NCBI GenBank assembly: GCA_032622095.1 | Contig: CP136062.1 | Location: 1,860,001 to 1,924,000, forward strand | Direction of reading: 5' to 3' | Length of the DNA stretch: 64,000 bases | From: Siphonodentalium dalli | Taxonomy: Eukaryota > Mollusca > Scaphopoda > Gadilida > Siphonodentaliidae | Shown: positions 21,738 through 35,608 of the stretch, piece after piece | Layout: every line of letters starts with the position of its first letter | Position numbering within the stretch: the first letter of the stretch is position 1 | The notes under the pieces: model-generated | The model's input: only the letters and a program-made list of their open reading frames with translations | Told to the model about the DNA's origin: nothing | The model's database searches: none | Made by a program: the position numbers and the translations under genes

Positions 21738-22690
21738 AGGTCGGATGTTATCTGTGATTTTCCTATTGTCATGTGATATTCAAATCAGGGCCGCTGGCCA
21801 GGTGCCATTGGTGTTGATGGGTAGTGATACGCCCTATATGCTGCAGGGCAGACCAAGCGTGGTCGGTTCCAAAACAGATGGTGGCGGTTTGGTTGAATCG
21901 ACAATGCGGTCAGTGTTTTGTTGGAGATTTCATCGATATTTTAACAAAGTGACATTCTGAATTCATCAACACCATTGGCTCGTTCTTAATGTTCCGCGTC
22001 TAATCATAAATATACACACATAGGACGTGTATATTGATACCAAGTGCATGGACACATAGTTGTTCCAAAAGGCTGTGACCGACAGAAAGACTTGATTCTC
22101 ATACTCACATCCACATTGTCAATACTGATTGCAATGCTTACCGCAGTTACACAATCAATAAACCAGGAAATGTCGATATATGTGGTATATGAGACATGTA
22201 TACTGTCATGTGTCATTTTTATATATACTTTCTTTTACCTGGTCCCCATGTTGAATTGTGTCGACACATCGACATTGGTAGAACTTATATTCGTATTTAA
22301 TTTGCGTAGATATATCAATTGTGCGTTCTAGTGCATTAGATCAATAGTAATCATTCCTAAAAATCAATTAAGATCGCTCACACATGCGGCTAAATGTCTA
22401 TTAGATAAGTTGAGATAAATTATATAGGAATGAATTAGTAAGTGCCGGTTTATAGAATATAAATATGTTAGTGATATGGTTGGAGTATCTTTCAGTAAAA
22501 TTCAAATTGACACTTTCTATTCTGAATGGATTCTCCCGTTCAGTTATACATGTATACTTCGTGACGCTCTATTTTTTCATTTGGATGGGTGTTTAGGTCA
22601 GGTAATAAAAGCAGACGACAGACAGAAAAAATGTAATATTAGACCAGAATGATTCATATTCATTGTTGGGAAATGTTCTGATAATAATTT
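21738..22690. other. 3' flank of the methyltransferase, nothing firm
   Basis: This presumably contains the 3' untranslated region. The first AATAAA is at 22157-22162. The frames at 21745-21960 and 22044-22331 have no recognisable domain. Confidence 0.5.
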
Positions 22691-22800
22691 CAACAAACGA
22701 CCTACTTGTTTAACTTATTATCTTATTATCATGTCCTAAGGTAACTACTCGTCAATGGATATGTAGTAAAGAGAGGTTAAAGTTAAACATAGAAGTTGGC
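22691..22800. repeat. Diverged single copy of the 72-bp unit and its 5' flank
   Basis: TGTTTAACTTATTATCT, GGTAACTACTCGTCAATGG and GTTAAAGTTAAACAT follow the order seen at 2045-2130. Confidence 0.55.
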
Positions 22801-23079
22801 TGTTGGTGTCAATTTAATTTGATCTAAATAAGTCGATAAATACATAAAATATACATGTATCCATCGGCAAAAGTCAATTAAATAATAATTATTAAACTCA
22901 AAATGGGGAGGGGTGGGGAACGAGTCTGTTCTATCCAAAACAACAAAGAGCGCCCTTTGTTAGTTTTGTTTTCCCACAGTAATACTGTCTCAATTCTGCT
23001 GTTGAACATAGCTGATAAATTACTCGCTTCGGTATGTCTATTCTGAGCTCACGTATGTCAGTGTATCAATGTTTCGACT

Positions 23080-23131
23080 AGAAAAGCAAGTCTTGTTGAC
23101 ATTAAAATGTTTGAGGGTGAAAAGGAGCATG
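23080..23131 (+). repeat. 52-bp exact direct repeat, copy 1
   Basis: It is identical to 23304-23355. In the frame AGA AAA GCA it reads RKASLVDIKMFEGEKEH. That frame stays open from 23047 to a stop at 23263, with an ATG at 23107. No known domain is recognised. Confidence 0.95.
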
Positions 23132-23303
23132 ACTTAGTGAACATAAGATCTACATCTCCACGCATGCAATATACACAATACATCAACGCTTGGGGAGATA
23201 TTCTCACATTCGCCGCGAAATTCATGTACAAAGAATGCCAACTTTTACGAAACAATGCCCGTTAAGACTAGACCCGATTGCTTGCGTGTGCTTGTTGCCT
23301 GCC

Positions 23304-23355
23304 AGAAAAGCAAGTCTTGTTGACATTAAAATGTTTGAGGGTGAAAAGGAGCATG
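23304..23355 (+). repeat. 52-bp exact direct repeat, copy 2
   Basis: It is identical to 23080-23131, 224 bp away, and is open in the same frame. Here it lies in a 62-codon frame (23190-23378) ending in a stop soon after the repeat. It could be a duplicated exon fragment or a transposition footprint. Confidence 0.95.
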
Positions 23356-23625
23356 CGATATACACTTTCCTTATCTAAATGTGCTCTAACTATAATATGG
23401 TACATATACCATACGGCTGTGATGTAGGGGAATTCAGTGTTGTTACTTTTTGCCACCATTTTCTATGCTCAAATGTTGTTTGTATATATACTATATAATG
23501 TTTGTAAATACCACTCTCACCTTTATGTGTACAAAACGCCCCAATTCATTTATACAACACATTCAATGTATTGATGTATGCTCTCTGTTAATGGAGGTTA
23601 ATACAGATATATATATATACCATCG

Positions 23626-23827
23626 ACAAAAAACCCTGTTATTTAAAAAAAATTTGTTCAACGAAATTCTGCCAGTTTATCAAGTATCTGACACAAAAGC
23701 CACTTGATTTTAGAGTTGTCCACCTTCGTCGACAATTTGGTCTTCTCGACTCGAATCGTATAAGTTTTAACCCCGAAGCCTGGGAAATCTTAATTTGCGA
23801 GCGTTACTTCGGATTGAGTACCTTTAA
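23626..23827 (-). mobile_element. Dispersed element, reverse copy of the 5803 family
   Basis: Its reverse complement starts TTAAAGGTACTCAATCCGA at 23827 and continues with CGATTCGAGTCGAG, ACTCTAAAATCAAGTGGC and TTTCGTTGAACAAA as at 5803-6205. The internal block is present once only. Confidence 0.82.
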
Positions 23828-26800
23828 CCGACTGTTGTGTTCAGCCACCCATTACCACGGCATACAAATAAACGACAATGCGAGAAATACTATATAATTA
23901 TAGTTATGGGTCGGCTGCGTTGTGTTACGCTGGCACAGCATTAATTTTGTCAATAATATTAGTCAGTATGGCATTAACACAATTGATCCTTTCATATTTT
24001 AACCTGAGATCAGTGCTTATAGTTGTGGTATGCTGTCCCAGGATAGCGACTGCTGTTTGCACGCAATATGGGGGGTGGGAGTCACACTGGCAAGAATTTT
24101 TTTTAAACCATTTTAACTGCCATTTTATAAATCTTTAGAACGTTCTCAAATTTGCCTATATACGATATACTTCCCAGCCCTGCAATCTACTTTCTATTCC
24201 ACCGGTCAATTAAATTTGTTTAATCTTATCGACCAATAATACATAGATATTAAGATAACATATATTACATTTATGAACATGACTTACATCATAAATATTC
24301 AAATGATTCATTATTATATATGAACAGTATTTACAATATAAATAATATACTTGCCTGTTATATGTCATTGCCACTAATCTGATCCGTTTGGTTTAATTCA
24401 TTGGGGCTTACCATTCAGGTGTAATGCCATACCACGAGAGAGATATTTATTCCTCCAAATATGGGGACCATTATTGTACAATATATACATATACAAAAGT
24501 TAACTTGTGACATATATACACAATATAATTTAATTTGAGAAGGCTCATTTGAAGTCGATAGTGCGATCTAGTTTCTTATGTGATAATTAAAATATCAGGA
24601 GGTCGGATAACTTTCATGAAAGACAGACACAAAACGGAAGCTAATAAAGCCCGGCGTTCCAATGCAGAAACATCTGCTCAACACATTGAGCAACCTTTAA
24701 GCATCGGGGCGTTCGTATTACGTAATGTATCATCTGGTGGGAATTTATGGCCTATACAGACAGCACGGAAATCCATGCTTCTTTGATATTGAATAATGAC
24801 TGATAGAAATCCACTGCATTTGACCACCATGTGTGTTAATATCAGTGTCAAGCCGAATAGATCAGCATATCCACCCGGATAGCCGCCTAGTTTTATACTG
24901 TTGCTCAATATTTCATGTATATTATAAGTGTTGGTCGATGTAGCTTGGAAAACATTTAACACTGTAAGCAGACGAGTGGACTTGCTAGTAGGAACACCAG
25001 AGGCTAAAGGCACGGGCGGCGGTTGTTGCAGAAATATTTATATTTGTCCAAATCGCCATTAACAGAAGGAACACAAAAATATATACAGTTCCGCTCGTAT
25101 GCCAAACATAATCAGCGCGTAGATAGTATATTGTCGTCAAGACGTACGATGTTGCACGTAAACAAGAGACTGCTCGTGTTACATAAGTTGTGCTTCTGTT
25201 TATATAACACAGTGCATTATATTGGTTAACACACACAAATGATATAAACGCTCTTTATTATTTCCATATCAGGAAAACCTTAACAAATAACGCTCTTTGT
25301 GTTTACCATATCCGACATAAACAAAAGCCAGGAAACGTAACGTTTTTGCTTTCGTTTACACAACAAAAGGGGAAAATGAGAATAACATACTGTTTATGCC
25401 ATATTTCTGATTGACATAAGAATAAAGGCTCTATATTTTACTAATCCGTCTGTTTATGGCGGTTTTTGACGGATGTGATTATTTTAACAGCATACCCACC
25501 ACCAACGCCGCCCGTATCTTTAACTTGTGTAAATAAATCATACCTATATAGTATATAGACAATTTGTAATTATATGTTGGATTATGACTATATATGGGCA
25601 TATCTTGTCTGAAATAAACACAATACAATAGCAGTAATGTTTTTTTCCCCATTTGCATACACACACAATATACATCTATTTAATTATATATGACCTGTCA
25701 AATGAACAGCGATTTCGTTCTATATTGTTAAATGGCTACGATACGCTTTAACCTCTACTTATCCACGCATCTATGTACATGTACATTGATTTGCAATGGT
25801 GTCGATATACCAAAACCATTGCTAGACACCAAATAATTCTGATCAAATTGGTCGACATAAACTCAAATGTTTTGTATCTCGTAATTTGCTGTACATTTCA
25901 GTTTGATAAGGTTTCGAAAATTCAACCATTTCGTGCTTTATATGCAAACTACTTGGCTTCAAATTGAATAGGTGTGAAAAGTGTTGTTTCACATGTAAGT
26001 CATATTGTAGCTTGAAAGAAATCGAAGATGGTGCGCCGTATTACCACTTATGGTTGCACACCAGGTTGCAGTGACCAATGTCGTCAAAATTGAATTATCC
26101 CCGAACGCGACCAAATTTACATGGCATGGTTACATGTCACCCCGATAACGATGCCATGCAAATTTTGTAAGCGAATTACTCGCCCCTGAATGTTCAAAAA
26201 GTATATATATTTGCTCTCCATAATGGAGGAAAGTGGCTAATGGAGTAGCTGAAGCGCGCGCGAGGGTGAGACCAGCCCAGAGGAGGCGGTACATGTCATA
26301 TTTAGCAAAAAGAAATAGGAGTCAAAATGTTGAGCAAACAGTTAAGTCAACAATATTTTCAGTGTAGATACTGTTGCCACGTCCCTGCAACGGTGTAAGG
26401 TACACGATGCTGGTTGATCGCATCCATGGCAGGGGGCGACGCACTCTATCTGTCATTGGTCATAACCAATGATTTTATGCAATGCATGCATAAGCAGATG
26501 TTGAGTATATCGATGGATTATATGCGTGATTGATCACCATAATTACGAATTTTATGTTTTCAGTACGCTTTCATAGTGTTGAACATGAAATCTTGGTTGT
26601 CGTTGCCATGAATGTACATGTATATGTGGTGCGCTAATCATTGTTAATATTACGTGCTTTTAAAGATGTATTATCCGATTAAGTGCTTTTTAAGATGCAT
26701 TATCCGATTGAAGAAATATTGTTGTTGTAACTTGGTGATATGGTGACCGTCTGATAAATTAAAATAACTGGGGTAAATTATGTTTGTATCCCATTGTGTC

Positions 26801-28364
26801 ACGAATACATTTGGCGATTTACTACAAAAGCCAAACAGGAGAAAATATCTATCTTGAGCACTGAGATCGCCTGCCGGCACGTGTTAGCCCCATCCAGAAC
26901 TAATATAATCCGATGGCGCGCGTTAGGGGCGGCGGCAGATATCTCAGCCCATAGTGTGCGCTATATATTTGCCCTGGCTGTTAATAGGAATTATGATTCC
27001 CTTCTATATGGCTGTGTTTGTATACACCGTCGGGGTGGTACGCCATGGATGGCAGCAAACACTCTGGGTTTAAACTTAATAGGTCAGTATATTGCTATGC
27101 AATTGTATAGTCCCTATATATAGTTTGCTGATATTAACATCCACATATGTACATGTACGTACACAGTCACAATTGATCCCGCATATCTCAAATCGTAAAT
27201 TTGTGATTTTTAAAAAATATTTATTGGCATCGCGTATGATCGATACCTGCAGAATCTATCCCACCAGAACATTGGTATCCATATTATTCATGCTGTTGTC
27301 GTCATACAAACAAAACAACCACAATCATGCGTGATTAGTTCCGCATATTTGTATTGAAGTGCTCTAAATTGATGACAAAGTACGACACATACTCTTCGTT
27401 AAAATCTGCAGTCGAAAATGGCCAATCAAGAAGGATGATCTTGGATTCATCGATGTGGCTGGAAAATATTTTAATTCGGCCGTTTCCGAAAATAAAAATA
27501 CTGACAGACATACGGATTACAGCATGGTTCAAGTGTGGAGATGAGGATAATGAGAGTATTCTTAAGGAACGGCATATAAATAATATAATTGTGAAATTGC
27601 CTCGTAATTTTGTGGGATAAGTGGGATTAACTTTTATTTTATATATCTAAAGGAACAGTAACTCCTGCATGCAAACTACTTATGTCCACGCTGCGTGACA
27701 TTCGCATAAATTTGGAGACAGCATGGCGTTTATTAAAATAATTCATATGCCGCCTATATGGAGGAACCTTTTGTTTTATGTAATCTTGTGATATATTTCT
27801 ATAATACCACATGGGCGCACAAAACCTAAGTTAAACAGTAAAATATAATATAGACACATAAACAAACTCAAATGTTAATGTCCATGCGTACATGCACATG
27901 TACGTCAGTGATATATCCCGAATTTAAGTAGTCTTGTTGATTTGCTACGATGCTGGTGGGTATACCACGGAGTTGAAATATTCTGATATGGTAACCTTTA
28001 TTATGTTAAGAAAATGTACCGTTATTCTTTCTGAATATACATGTTGCAGTGTCTGGATATATATCGAACTATTTGAGAAAATATCTAGTGTCTGCATGAA
28101 CCATTCATTATCATATATATTTTCTAGGCTTCTCGTGTTTTTGCACGCAAAACGACAGTAATAGTCATTTTGATTATGGCCGATTCGCAACTATCAAAAG
28201 TAAAATAGTTTACAATATACAATGTATATGTATTTTAATACTGTATAACCATACTAGCAGCTTACTTGAGTCAATTCTCACATATATGTTAACGGCCGTG
28301 AACATGACACCTTTAGAACACAATAACGGTACAATTTCTTAACACCAGTATTTGTCACTACCAG
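23828..28364. other. 4.5 kb without recognisable genes or repeats
   Basis: The longest frames (24678-25013 minus, 26794-27123 plus, 27354-27620 plus) have no family I recognise and no paired splice context. The first two show hydrophobic or basic stretches only. Composition is AT-rich with many TATATA and TACATGTA words. Confidence 0.5.
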
Positions 28365-28910
28365 CACAATGGCAAGTCAGCAGGACCCACCAGCATCAGA
28401 TCAAATAAGCAGGATAACTTAACCGGGATGGAAAGTGTTTGCTTTGCAATGACCGGAACTTGGAATCAGCTCTATCTCACCTATGACATACATGCACTGT
28501 GTCACACTTATAGTAAAGTGGTCACTTTCACCGCTGTGGCCTGCTCCCACAACGAATGATACACACGGAGTTACCATAGCTCATATCCCTGTCGACGCGC
28601 CCGTGACCTGACGGGTGTCACCTAGTTGTCTCGATGTCCGTTTCGATGTAGATTGGTGTGGGTGTGTATTGATGATGATCGTCGCTCTTCATTGCTATAA
28701 ATATTCATTTATGGCGTTGAACTCTTTCTCTGTGTCTGGTAACCGATACCTGCCATGAACTATTGTGGCCCAGCTGCACATTCATGTCAGAAACAATGGT
28801 TCGCCCTGGTTATTTGGTCATGTGGTCTTAGCAGCATGACAGTTCACCTGATCCCACCAGCATCATAGCAAATTAGCAAGACCATTTAACCAAATTAGCA
28901 AGACCATCAC
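28365..28910. repeat. Weak direct repeat, two copies ~470 bp apart
   Basis: CCCACCAGCATCA..TCAAATAAGCA (28385) resembles CCCACCAGCATCATAGCAAATTAGCA (variable) at 28854, both followed by TTAACC. The second contains an extra tandem AATTAGCAAGACCAT. Diverged; of uncertain significance. Confidence 0.4.
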
Positions 28911-30640
28911 ACCCATCGTTGACTGACTGTTAGCATATTTAATATGTTGTGTACTCTCGAGCGATTTATATTGGTCCACCGGGAGGTGTCAATTACCATG
29001 GCTAATGACCATGAAGGGATAAATTCGTCTGACGTGTGTGTGTTCCCGGGTGTCCCATCGGAGCCGGCATTTCATTAACAAAATTCGTGCATATATTTAC
29101 AATGCATAATATATCTATTTATATGAATGCTATTCAACTCTGGTCGTAAGGTATGCATACATGTACATCAGTATAATAATGGTCATTGTGTTCTCCTGCA
29201 CTTAACTGTGAAAGACTGAAACCAAAGTTTCAGACAAACTAGGACAATCCGGTGTGTGTGTAATTTAGAAATCAGTTTCCACTCACGGAAAGTATATTAG
29301 TTATACATGCTCTTTATCGACATACAACTTATACTATTTCGATATTTGCCTCCCACAACTCAACAAAATGCAATGTTAAAAAGATAACAGTCCACTGGCA
29401 TGTATGCCGGACTTTGGGTATGAGGACAGACTACCATTGTTCATGGGTCATGTGCTTCGTTTGACCACCCAACTCGGCCTACTATAGTACAGAAAAGTTA
29501 TTTATAATGACGCCCCTTGGGTATACGACTATCTGGTTGCACCACGAGGCATGGTCGTGTTATATTGAGTAAACTCATTGGAATTTTTTCGAGAACAGAC
29601 AAACACCAAACTGGACTAAGAGCCAGTCTTTTAGTTTTGATGGAAGATGAATAACTCTATACACTTGTATTTGGTACAATTGACCTCACCACCCTGAAGA
29701 CAGCAATTACAAACACACTGTACACACAATACAGTATCCCGTATATATGTTATCTTCGTCATCTACGTTGTATTTGTTAAAATGTTAATGGGAGAGGGGT
29801 GGATGTAAGTTGTTAAAATTTGTGCCCCGATCCCTCTTGTAATATTATATTACAATAAAATATGTTTTAAAAAAAGAGACACGATATAAGACTTATATAT
29901 GTATTTGGGGTGGTGGGGTCAATTGTGCCAAATACCCCTGACTATATATCTCCTAGTTTTTTTATTTTTATGCATTTTATTTAAATAAAGTGGGAGTTTT
30001 GGGGTAAATATGAAAATCTCTATCAATTAGTGGAAAATCTTTTGCGTAAATCATCGCATGTACTAATATTAAACGTGTGTCTTACCAATAATTATGAAGC
30101 TGATTTTGTGAGTTAATTTTGTGATAAATATAGTTACGATGTACATGTAGGTTGTATACAATGCTATGTATTGGCATCAAGCTAATACTATTCCGAAATT
30201 TGTCTTGCCAACTCAATATCATGCAATGTTAAAATTGCACACATCAGTCGGAAACATATGGTTCAATATAACCATACTGTATTATATTGATGCCCTAAGT
30301 AAGGTAGACATATATTTTGCATTGTGTTGTGTCGGGGACAGCCCGTCAAAAATAATTTTAAAAACAGTCGTCGTATATAAACATATAGTTTAACATTAAT
30401 TTGCGATGAACATTCTTTATTGAAATAATGTATATCCCTTACATACCATGTCCTCAACAGAACAACGAGTTAGGACCGAAATAAGAACAGTCTCACGCAT
30501 ACAGCGATGAGTTCATACGCACTGCGCTCTCGCCGCATACCGTTCCGATACGCGCGCCGAGCCTGGCTCCTAATTAGCCACAGCGCCGTTCCGGCTGGTT
30601 TACGCACCGTATCTGGCGCGCCGAGTAAGGTACGCGACGA
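28911..30640. other. Intergenic, nothing recognised
   Basis: 30480-30640 is clearly richer in GC and CpG (GCGCGCCGAGC, GGCGCGCCGAG) than its surroundings. It abuts the start of the R repeat field. No promoter or gene can be assigned. Confidence 0.5.
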
Positions 30641-33600
30641 TATATCGTAGCGAGGAAGTCTATAGTTTTTGTACTGATGCCGTTTTTCGTTTATTTGGAA
30701 ATACTCAGAAACTAATGGCAGTAGGAACGTGAAATCTCTAGTGATTGTAGGCATTCAAGGTCGACTAAACATAAAGGTATCCACATGTTGGTCCAATATC
30801 TTTTAACACAGTTATAGCCCTTTTTCGATTATTTTTCATTATTATTATACTACAGTATTTTTCAACGCCCTAATATCTGAAAGTATTAGGATTAGAAAAC
30901 TCAAGATTGGTAAATATATTGGGTAAATGAGTATTATGCCTTTGGCTCATAACGAATATTGTCCGCGTTTATCCCACGGAGTTATCTCCCTTTATATAAA
31001 AAAATGTGATTTTATTATCTCGGAAATTATAAGGAGCAGAGCATCGACAATTGGAACGTATGCACACCTCGATATGCCCTACTGCCCACGGGCATCAAAA
31101 CTTGTGTCCGCGCTTTCCCTGAGGAGTTACCGCCCATAAATAGACAAACTTGTATTTGATTTACTATGCTGTACTCTCGTATCATTCCAGATAACTGCAT
31201 TTGGTTTCCACAGTCGTGTTGACCGTTGTCAGCTTAGTCCGAGGAAGAAAATTTGACAGGGTCGGTCATATATTTTTACACTGATGTGGGGGCAAAATTT
31301 TCGCAATTTTTTTTTATTGACATTCATCTATTTAAGTATATGTACTTCCTAAACGAAAACAAACCCATACCGGAAAGGATTTTTGAAATCCGAGAAGAAT
31401 TGCTAGTTAGCAATTTGGGCCCATGTGCTTGATACCACATCTCCTCCGAAAATGTCGAAGTTTGGATGTCATCTGATACGCCAACGTGTGCGGACGGAAG
31501 AGGGCACGCGGTGCGCCAAATTTTGCCAGTGTCTGTTCAGTATTGTGGGTCAGGGGAGGGGTGGTCCGTGGTACCAATTTTTAATTCTTCTCCGAATCAG
31601 ATGAAACTTGGAATATAACATCTGCACCATCAGCCGATCTCGAAACTGAAAGAATTTCGAAAATCCATCGAAAACTGAAAGAATTTCTGGCCCTCAAACT
31701 TTGCAATTTTGGGCCCATGTGCTTGATAACACATCTCCGAAGATATCGAACATAGGATGTCATCTGATACAAAAATACGTACGGACTGAAGAGGGCACGC
31801 AGTGGGCCAAATTTTGCCAGTGTCGGTTAAGTATTGTGGGTCGGGGGAGGGGTGGTCCGTAGTACCAATTTTTAATTCTTCTCCAAATCAGATGAAACTT
31901 TGAATGTAACATCTACCATATACTTTGATCACGAAGCTGCAAACAGATCGTAAATTCGTGCCAAATTGGCGGAGATTTTGGCCATCCAATTTTGAATTTG
32001 GGCCTATATGCTTTCCAATAACCAAAGTGTTATTCGGGTCCGAATCAGATGAAATTTGTATTATGCAATCCATGTTAGCGGCAGATCGCAAAACTGAAAA
32101 GAATTTTAAAATCCGTTGGAAACTAACGGAGTTACGGGCCCTCAAACTTCGCATTTTGTGCCAGGGTTGATGTTTTCCCAATCCCGTCACCCAATTTCGA
32201 GGCAGGGGTGGGGTCACGTCCAAACACTTGAGATCAACCTACACATGTTAGGACACCATATACTCACCATACTTCATATTTTCCGTCCATAAACTGCGAT
32301 TCTTTCCACTCATAATTTTCCCTATTATTATACTTCTATGGTGTAACCAAGGAAGTATATTGTTTTTGTACTGGCGCCGTTTTCCGTTTATTTGGAAATA
32401 CTCAGAAAGTAATTGCAGTAGAAACACAAAACCTGTAGCGAATATGTAGGCATCTGGGGTCTACTAAAAATAAAGGTATCCGCATGTCGGTCCAATGTTT
32501 CTTGACGGAGTTATGGCCCTTTTTCGATTATTTTTCATTATTATACTTCCATGGTGTAACCAAGGAAGTATATTGTTTTTCTATTGGGGTAGTTTTCCGT
32601 TTATTTGAAAATACTCAGAAACTAATTGCAACAGGACCGCGAAATCTTTAACGAATATAGGCATCTGAGGTCTACTAAAGATAATGATATCCGGAATTCG
32701 GCCCATTGTTTCAAGACAGAGTTATAGCCCTTATTCGATTATTTTTCATTTTTATTATTATACTACAGTATTTTTCAACGCCCAAATCTCTGAATGTAGT
32801 AGTACTAGAAAACTCAAGTTTGGTAAGTATGTTGGGGTAAATGAATTCTATGCCTTCGGCTCATAACGGATATTGTCCGCATTTAACCCGTGGAGTTATC
32901 TCCCTTTATATGAAAAAATGTCATTTTATTATCTCGGAAATTATAAGGAGCAGAGCATCGAAAATTGGACCGTATGTACACCCCGTTAAGCCCTACTGCC
33001 CACGGGCATCAACACTTGTATCCGCGCTTTCCCTGAAGAGTTACCGCCCATACACAGGGGAACCTCTATTTTATTGTACTCTTTTGTTTTCCCGTATCAT
33101 TCCAGATAACTGCATTTGGTTTTCATAGCCGTGATGACCGTTCTCAGTTTTGTCCGAAAAAGAAATTTTAACAGGGTCGGACATATATTTTTACACTGAT
33201 GTGGGGGCAAAATTTTCTCAAAAATGTTTTTTTGATCGATATTCATCTATTTAAGTATATGCATTCCCTGAACGAAAACAAACCCAAACCAAGAAGGATT
33301 TTTGAAATCCGATAAGAATTGCAAGAGTTACAGGCCGTCAAATTTTGCAGTTTGGGACATGTGCTTGTGACCACATCTCCTCCGAAGATGTCGAAGTTTG
33401 GATGTCAACTGATACGCCAACGTGTGCGGACGAAAGAGTGCACGCGGTGGGCCAAATTTTGCCAGTGTCTGTTCATTATTTTGGGTATGGGGAGGGGTGG
33501 TCCGTGGTACCAATTTTTAATTCTTATCGGAATAAGATGAAACTTGGAATTTAACATCTACAACACCACCCGATCTAGAAACTTTGGGCCTGGTGTGACA

Positions 33601-35283
33601 ATTTCCCAATCCCGTCACCCAATTTCGAGGCAGGAGTGGGGTCAATTATAAACACTTGAGATCAACACACAAATGTTAAGGACAGTACACAATAATCTTA
33701 CTTCATATTTTCCATCCCTAAACTGCGAATTGTTCAGTTCATGATTCGCCCTATTATTATACTTCCATGGTGTAACCAAGGAAGTATATTGTTTTTCTAT
33801 TGGGGTAGTTTTCCGTTTATTTGAAAATACTCAGAAACTAATTGCAGCAGGACCGCGAATTCTTTAACGAATATAGGCATCTGAGGTCTACTAAAGATAA
33901 TGATATCCGGATTTCGGCCCATTGTTTCAAGACAGAGTTATAGCCCTTATTCGATCATTGTTCATTATTATTATTATAATCTCTGAATGTATTAGTACTA
34001 GAAAACTCAAGTTTGGTAAGTATGTTGGAGTAAATGAGTTCTATGCCCATGGCTCATAACGGATATTGTCCGCATTTAACCCGTGGAGTTATCTCCCTTT
34101 ATATGAAAAAATGTCATTTTATTATCTCGGAAATTATAAGGAGCAGAGCATCGAAAATTGGACCGTATGCACACCTCCATATGCCCTACAGCCCACGGCC
34201 ATCAAAACTTGTGTCCGCGCTTTCCCTGAGGAGTTACCGCCCATAAATAGGCAAACCTCTATTTGATTTACTATGCTCTACTCTCGTATCATTCCAGATA
34301 ACTGCATTTGGATTTCATAGTCGTGTTGGCCGTTGTCAGTTTAGTCCGAGAAAAAAAATTGGACAGGGTTGGGCATATATTTTGACGCTGGGGGTGGGGG
34401 CAAAATTTTCGAAAACAAAAAGTTTTGATTGACATTCATCTATTTAAGTATGTGGATTTCCTGAATCAAAACAAACCCATACCGGGAAGGATTTTTGAAA
34501 TCCGAGAAGAAATGCAAGAGTTACGGGCCCTCAAAGTTTGCAATTTGGGCCCACGTGCTTGTATACACATCTCCGAAGATGTCGAACTTTGGATGTCATC
34601 GATATCCCAGTACGTGGGGTCTGAAGAGAGCACGTTGTTTGCCAAATTTTGCCAGTTTTGGTTCAGTGTTGTGGTTCAGGGGAGGGGCGGTCCGGGGTAC
34701 CATTTTTTATTCTTCTCCGAATCATATGAAACTTGGAATATAACATCTACACCACAAACCGGTCTAGAAACTGAAAAATGTTCGCAAATCCATTAAAAAA
34801 TGACAGAGTTGCGGGCCTTCAAACTATGCAAATGTAGGCCCATGTGTTTGTGGACACATCTCCTCCGAAGATGTCGAACGTAGGATGTCATCTGATATTC
34901 CATTGCGTGCGGTCTGAAGAGAGCACGCGGTGTGCCAAATTTTGACAGTTTTGGTTTAGTGTTGTGGGTCAGGGGAGGGGCGGACCGGGGTACCAATTTG
35001 TTATTCTTCTCCGAATCAGATGAAACTTGGAATATAACATCTACACCACAAACCGGTCTAGAAACTGAAAAATGTTCGCAAATCCATTAAAATATGACAG
35101 AGTTGCGGGCCTTCAAACTATGCAAATCTAGGCCCATGTGTTTGTGGACACATCTCCTCCGAAGATGTCGAACGTAGGATGTCATCTGATATCCCAGTAC
35201 GTGCGGTCTGAAGAGAGCACGCGGTGTGCCAAATTTTGCCAGTGTCGGTTCAGTGTTGTGGGTCAGGGGAGGGGTAATCCGAG
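30641..35283. repeat. R repeat field, left part
   Basis: Diverged copies of a ~1.2-1.4-kb sequence follow one another. Markers: GTTTATTTGGAAATACTCAG (30688, 32382, 32603, 33816), TTGTCCGCGTTTA/TTGTCCGCATTTA (30959, 32873, 34067), CGCGCTTTCCCTGA (31105, 33023, 34217) and GAATCAGATGAAACTTGGAA. Within it a ~290-bp sub-repeat is doubled (31590/31879 and 34715/35008). Three hairpin junctions TATACTTCC...GGAAGTATA lie at 32329, 32542 and 33759. No transposase is seen. Confidence 0.88.
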
Positions 35284-35370
35284 CTACCGATAACAACAAA
35301 TCAGAGATTTCCAACTCTCTAATTGCAATTGTATAGTTGCTACTGCGTGGAGCATCATTCTCTCATACCT

Positions 35371-35383
35371 CAAGATGGCGCCG
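35371..35383 (+). promoter_or_regulatory. YY1-like motif in the LINE leader
   Basis: CAAGATGGCGCCG matches the AAGATGGCG core bound by YY1. It lies about 85 bp inside the inferred 5' end and 225 bp before ORF1. A YY1 site near the 5' end is known for mammalian L1; a similar role here is inference. Confidence 0.4.
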
Positions 35384-35608
35384 TAAACATTGAACAAAAT
35401 TTGGTGGAGAGAACTAATTAAATCTAATTAAGCATCCGACGTGATCGACACTCGTTTTTTGATACACAAGATGAACAACCGACAGAAGAACCATTACAGT
35501 AATATTTAATCATTTAACGTAAGGTTAAAAGTGAACTTTGAGGGTGAATTCCCAGCCTGCATTACAACGCCTATTCTCGTGATATAGACAATAAACGCCG
35601 ACAGTAAA

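Noticed and set aside
24678-25236. Two overlapping minus-strand frames with hydrophobic stretches (VYIFVFLLLMAIW; FGLTLILTHM...FLSVIIQY..MDFRAVC) faintly like the last helices of a receptor
   Set aside because: They are in different frames, lack the conserved Asn-Pro and Trp-x-Pro residues of class A receptors, and have no upstream helices or splice context.
26794-27123. 109-codon + frame with a GC-richer middle
   Set aside because: No family resemblance; the start lies in unremarkable sequence and no splice signals frame it.
27354-27620. 88-codon + frame with plausible composition
   Set aside because: No recognisable domain, an antisense frame of similar length, and no splice partners.
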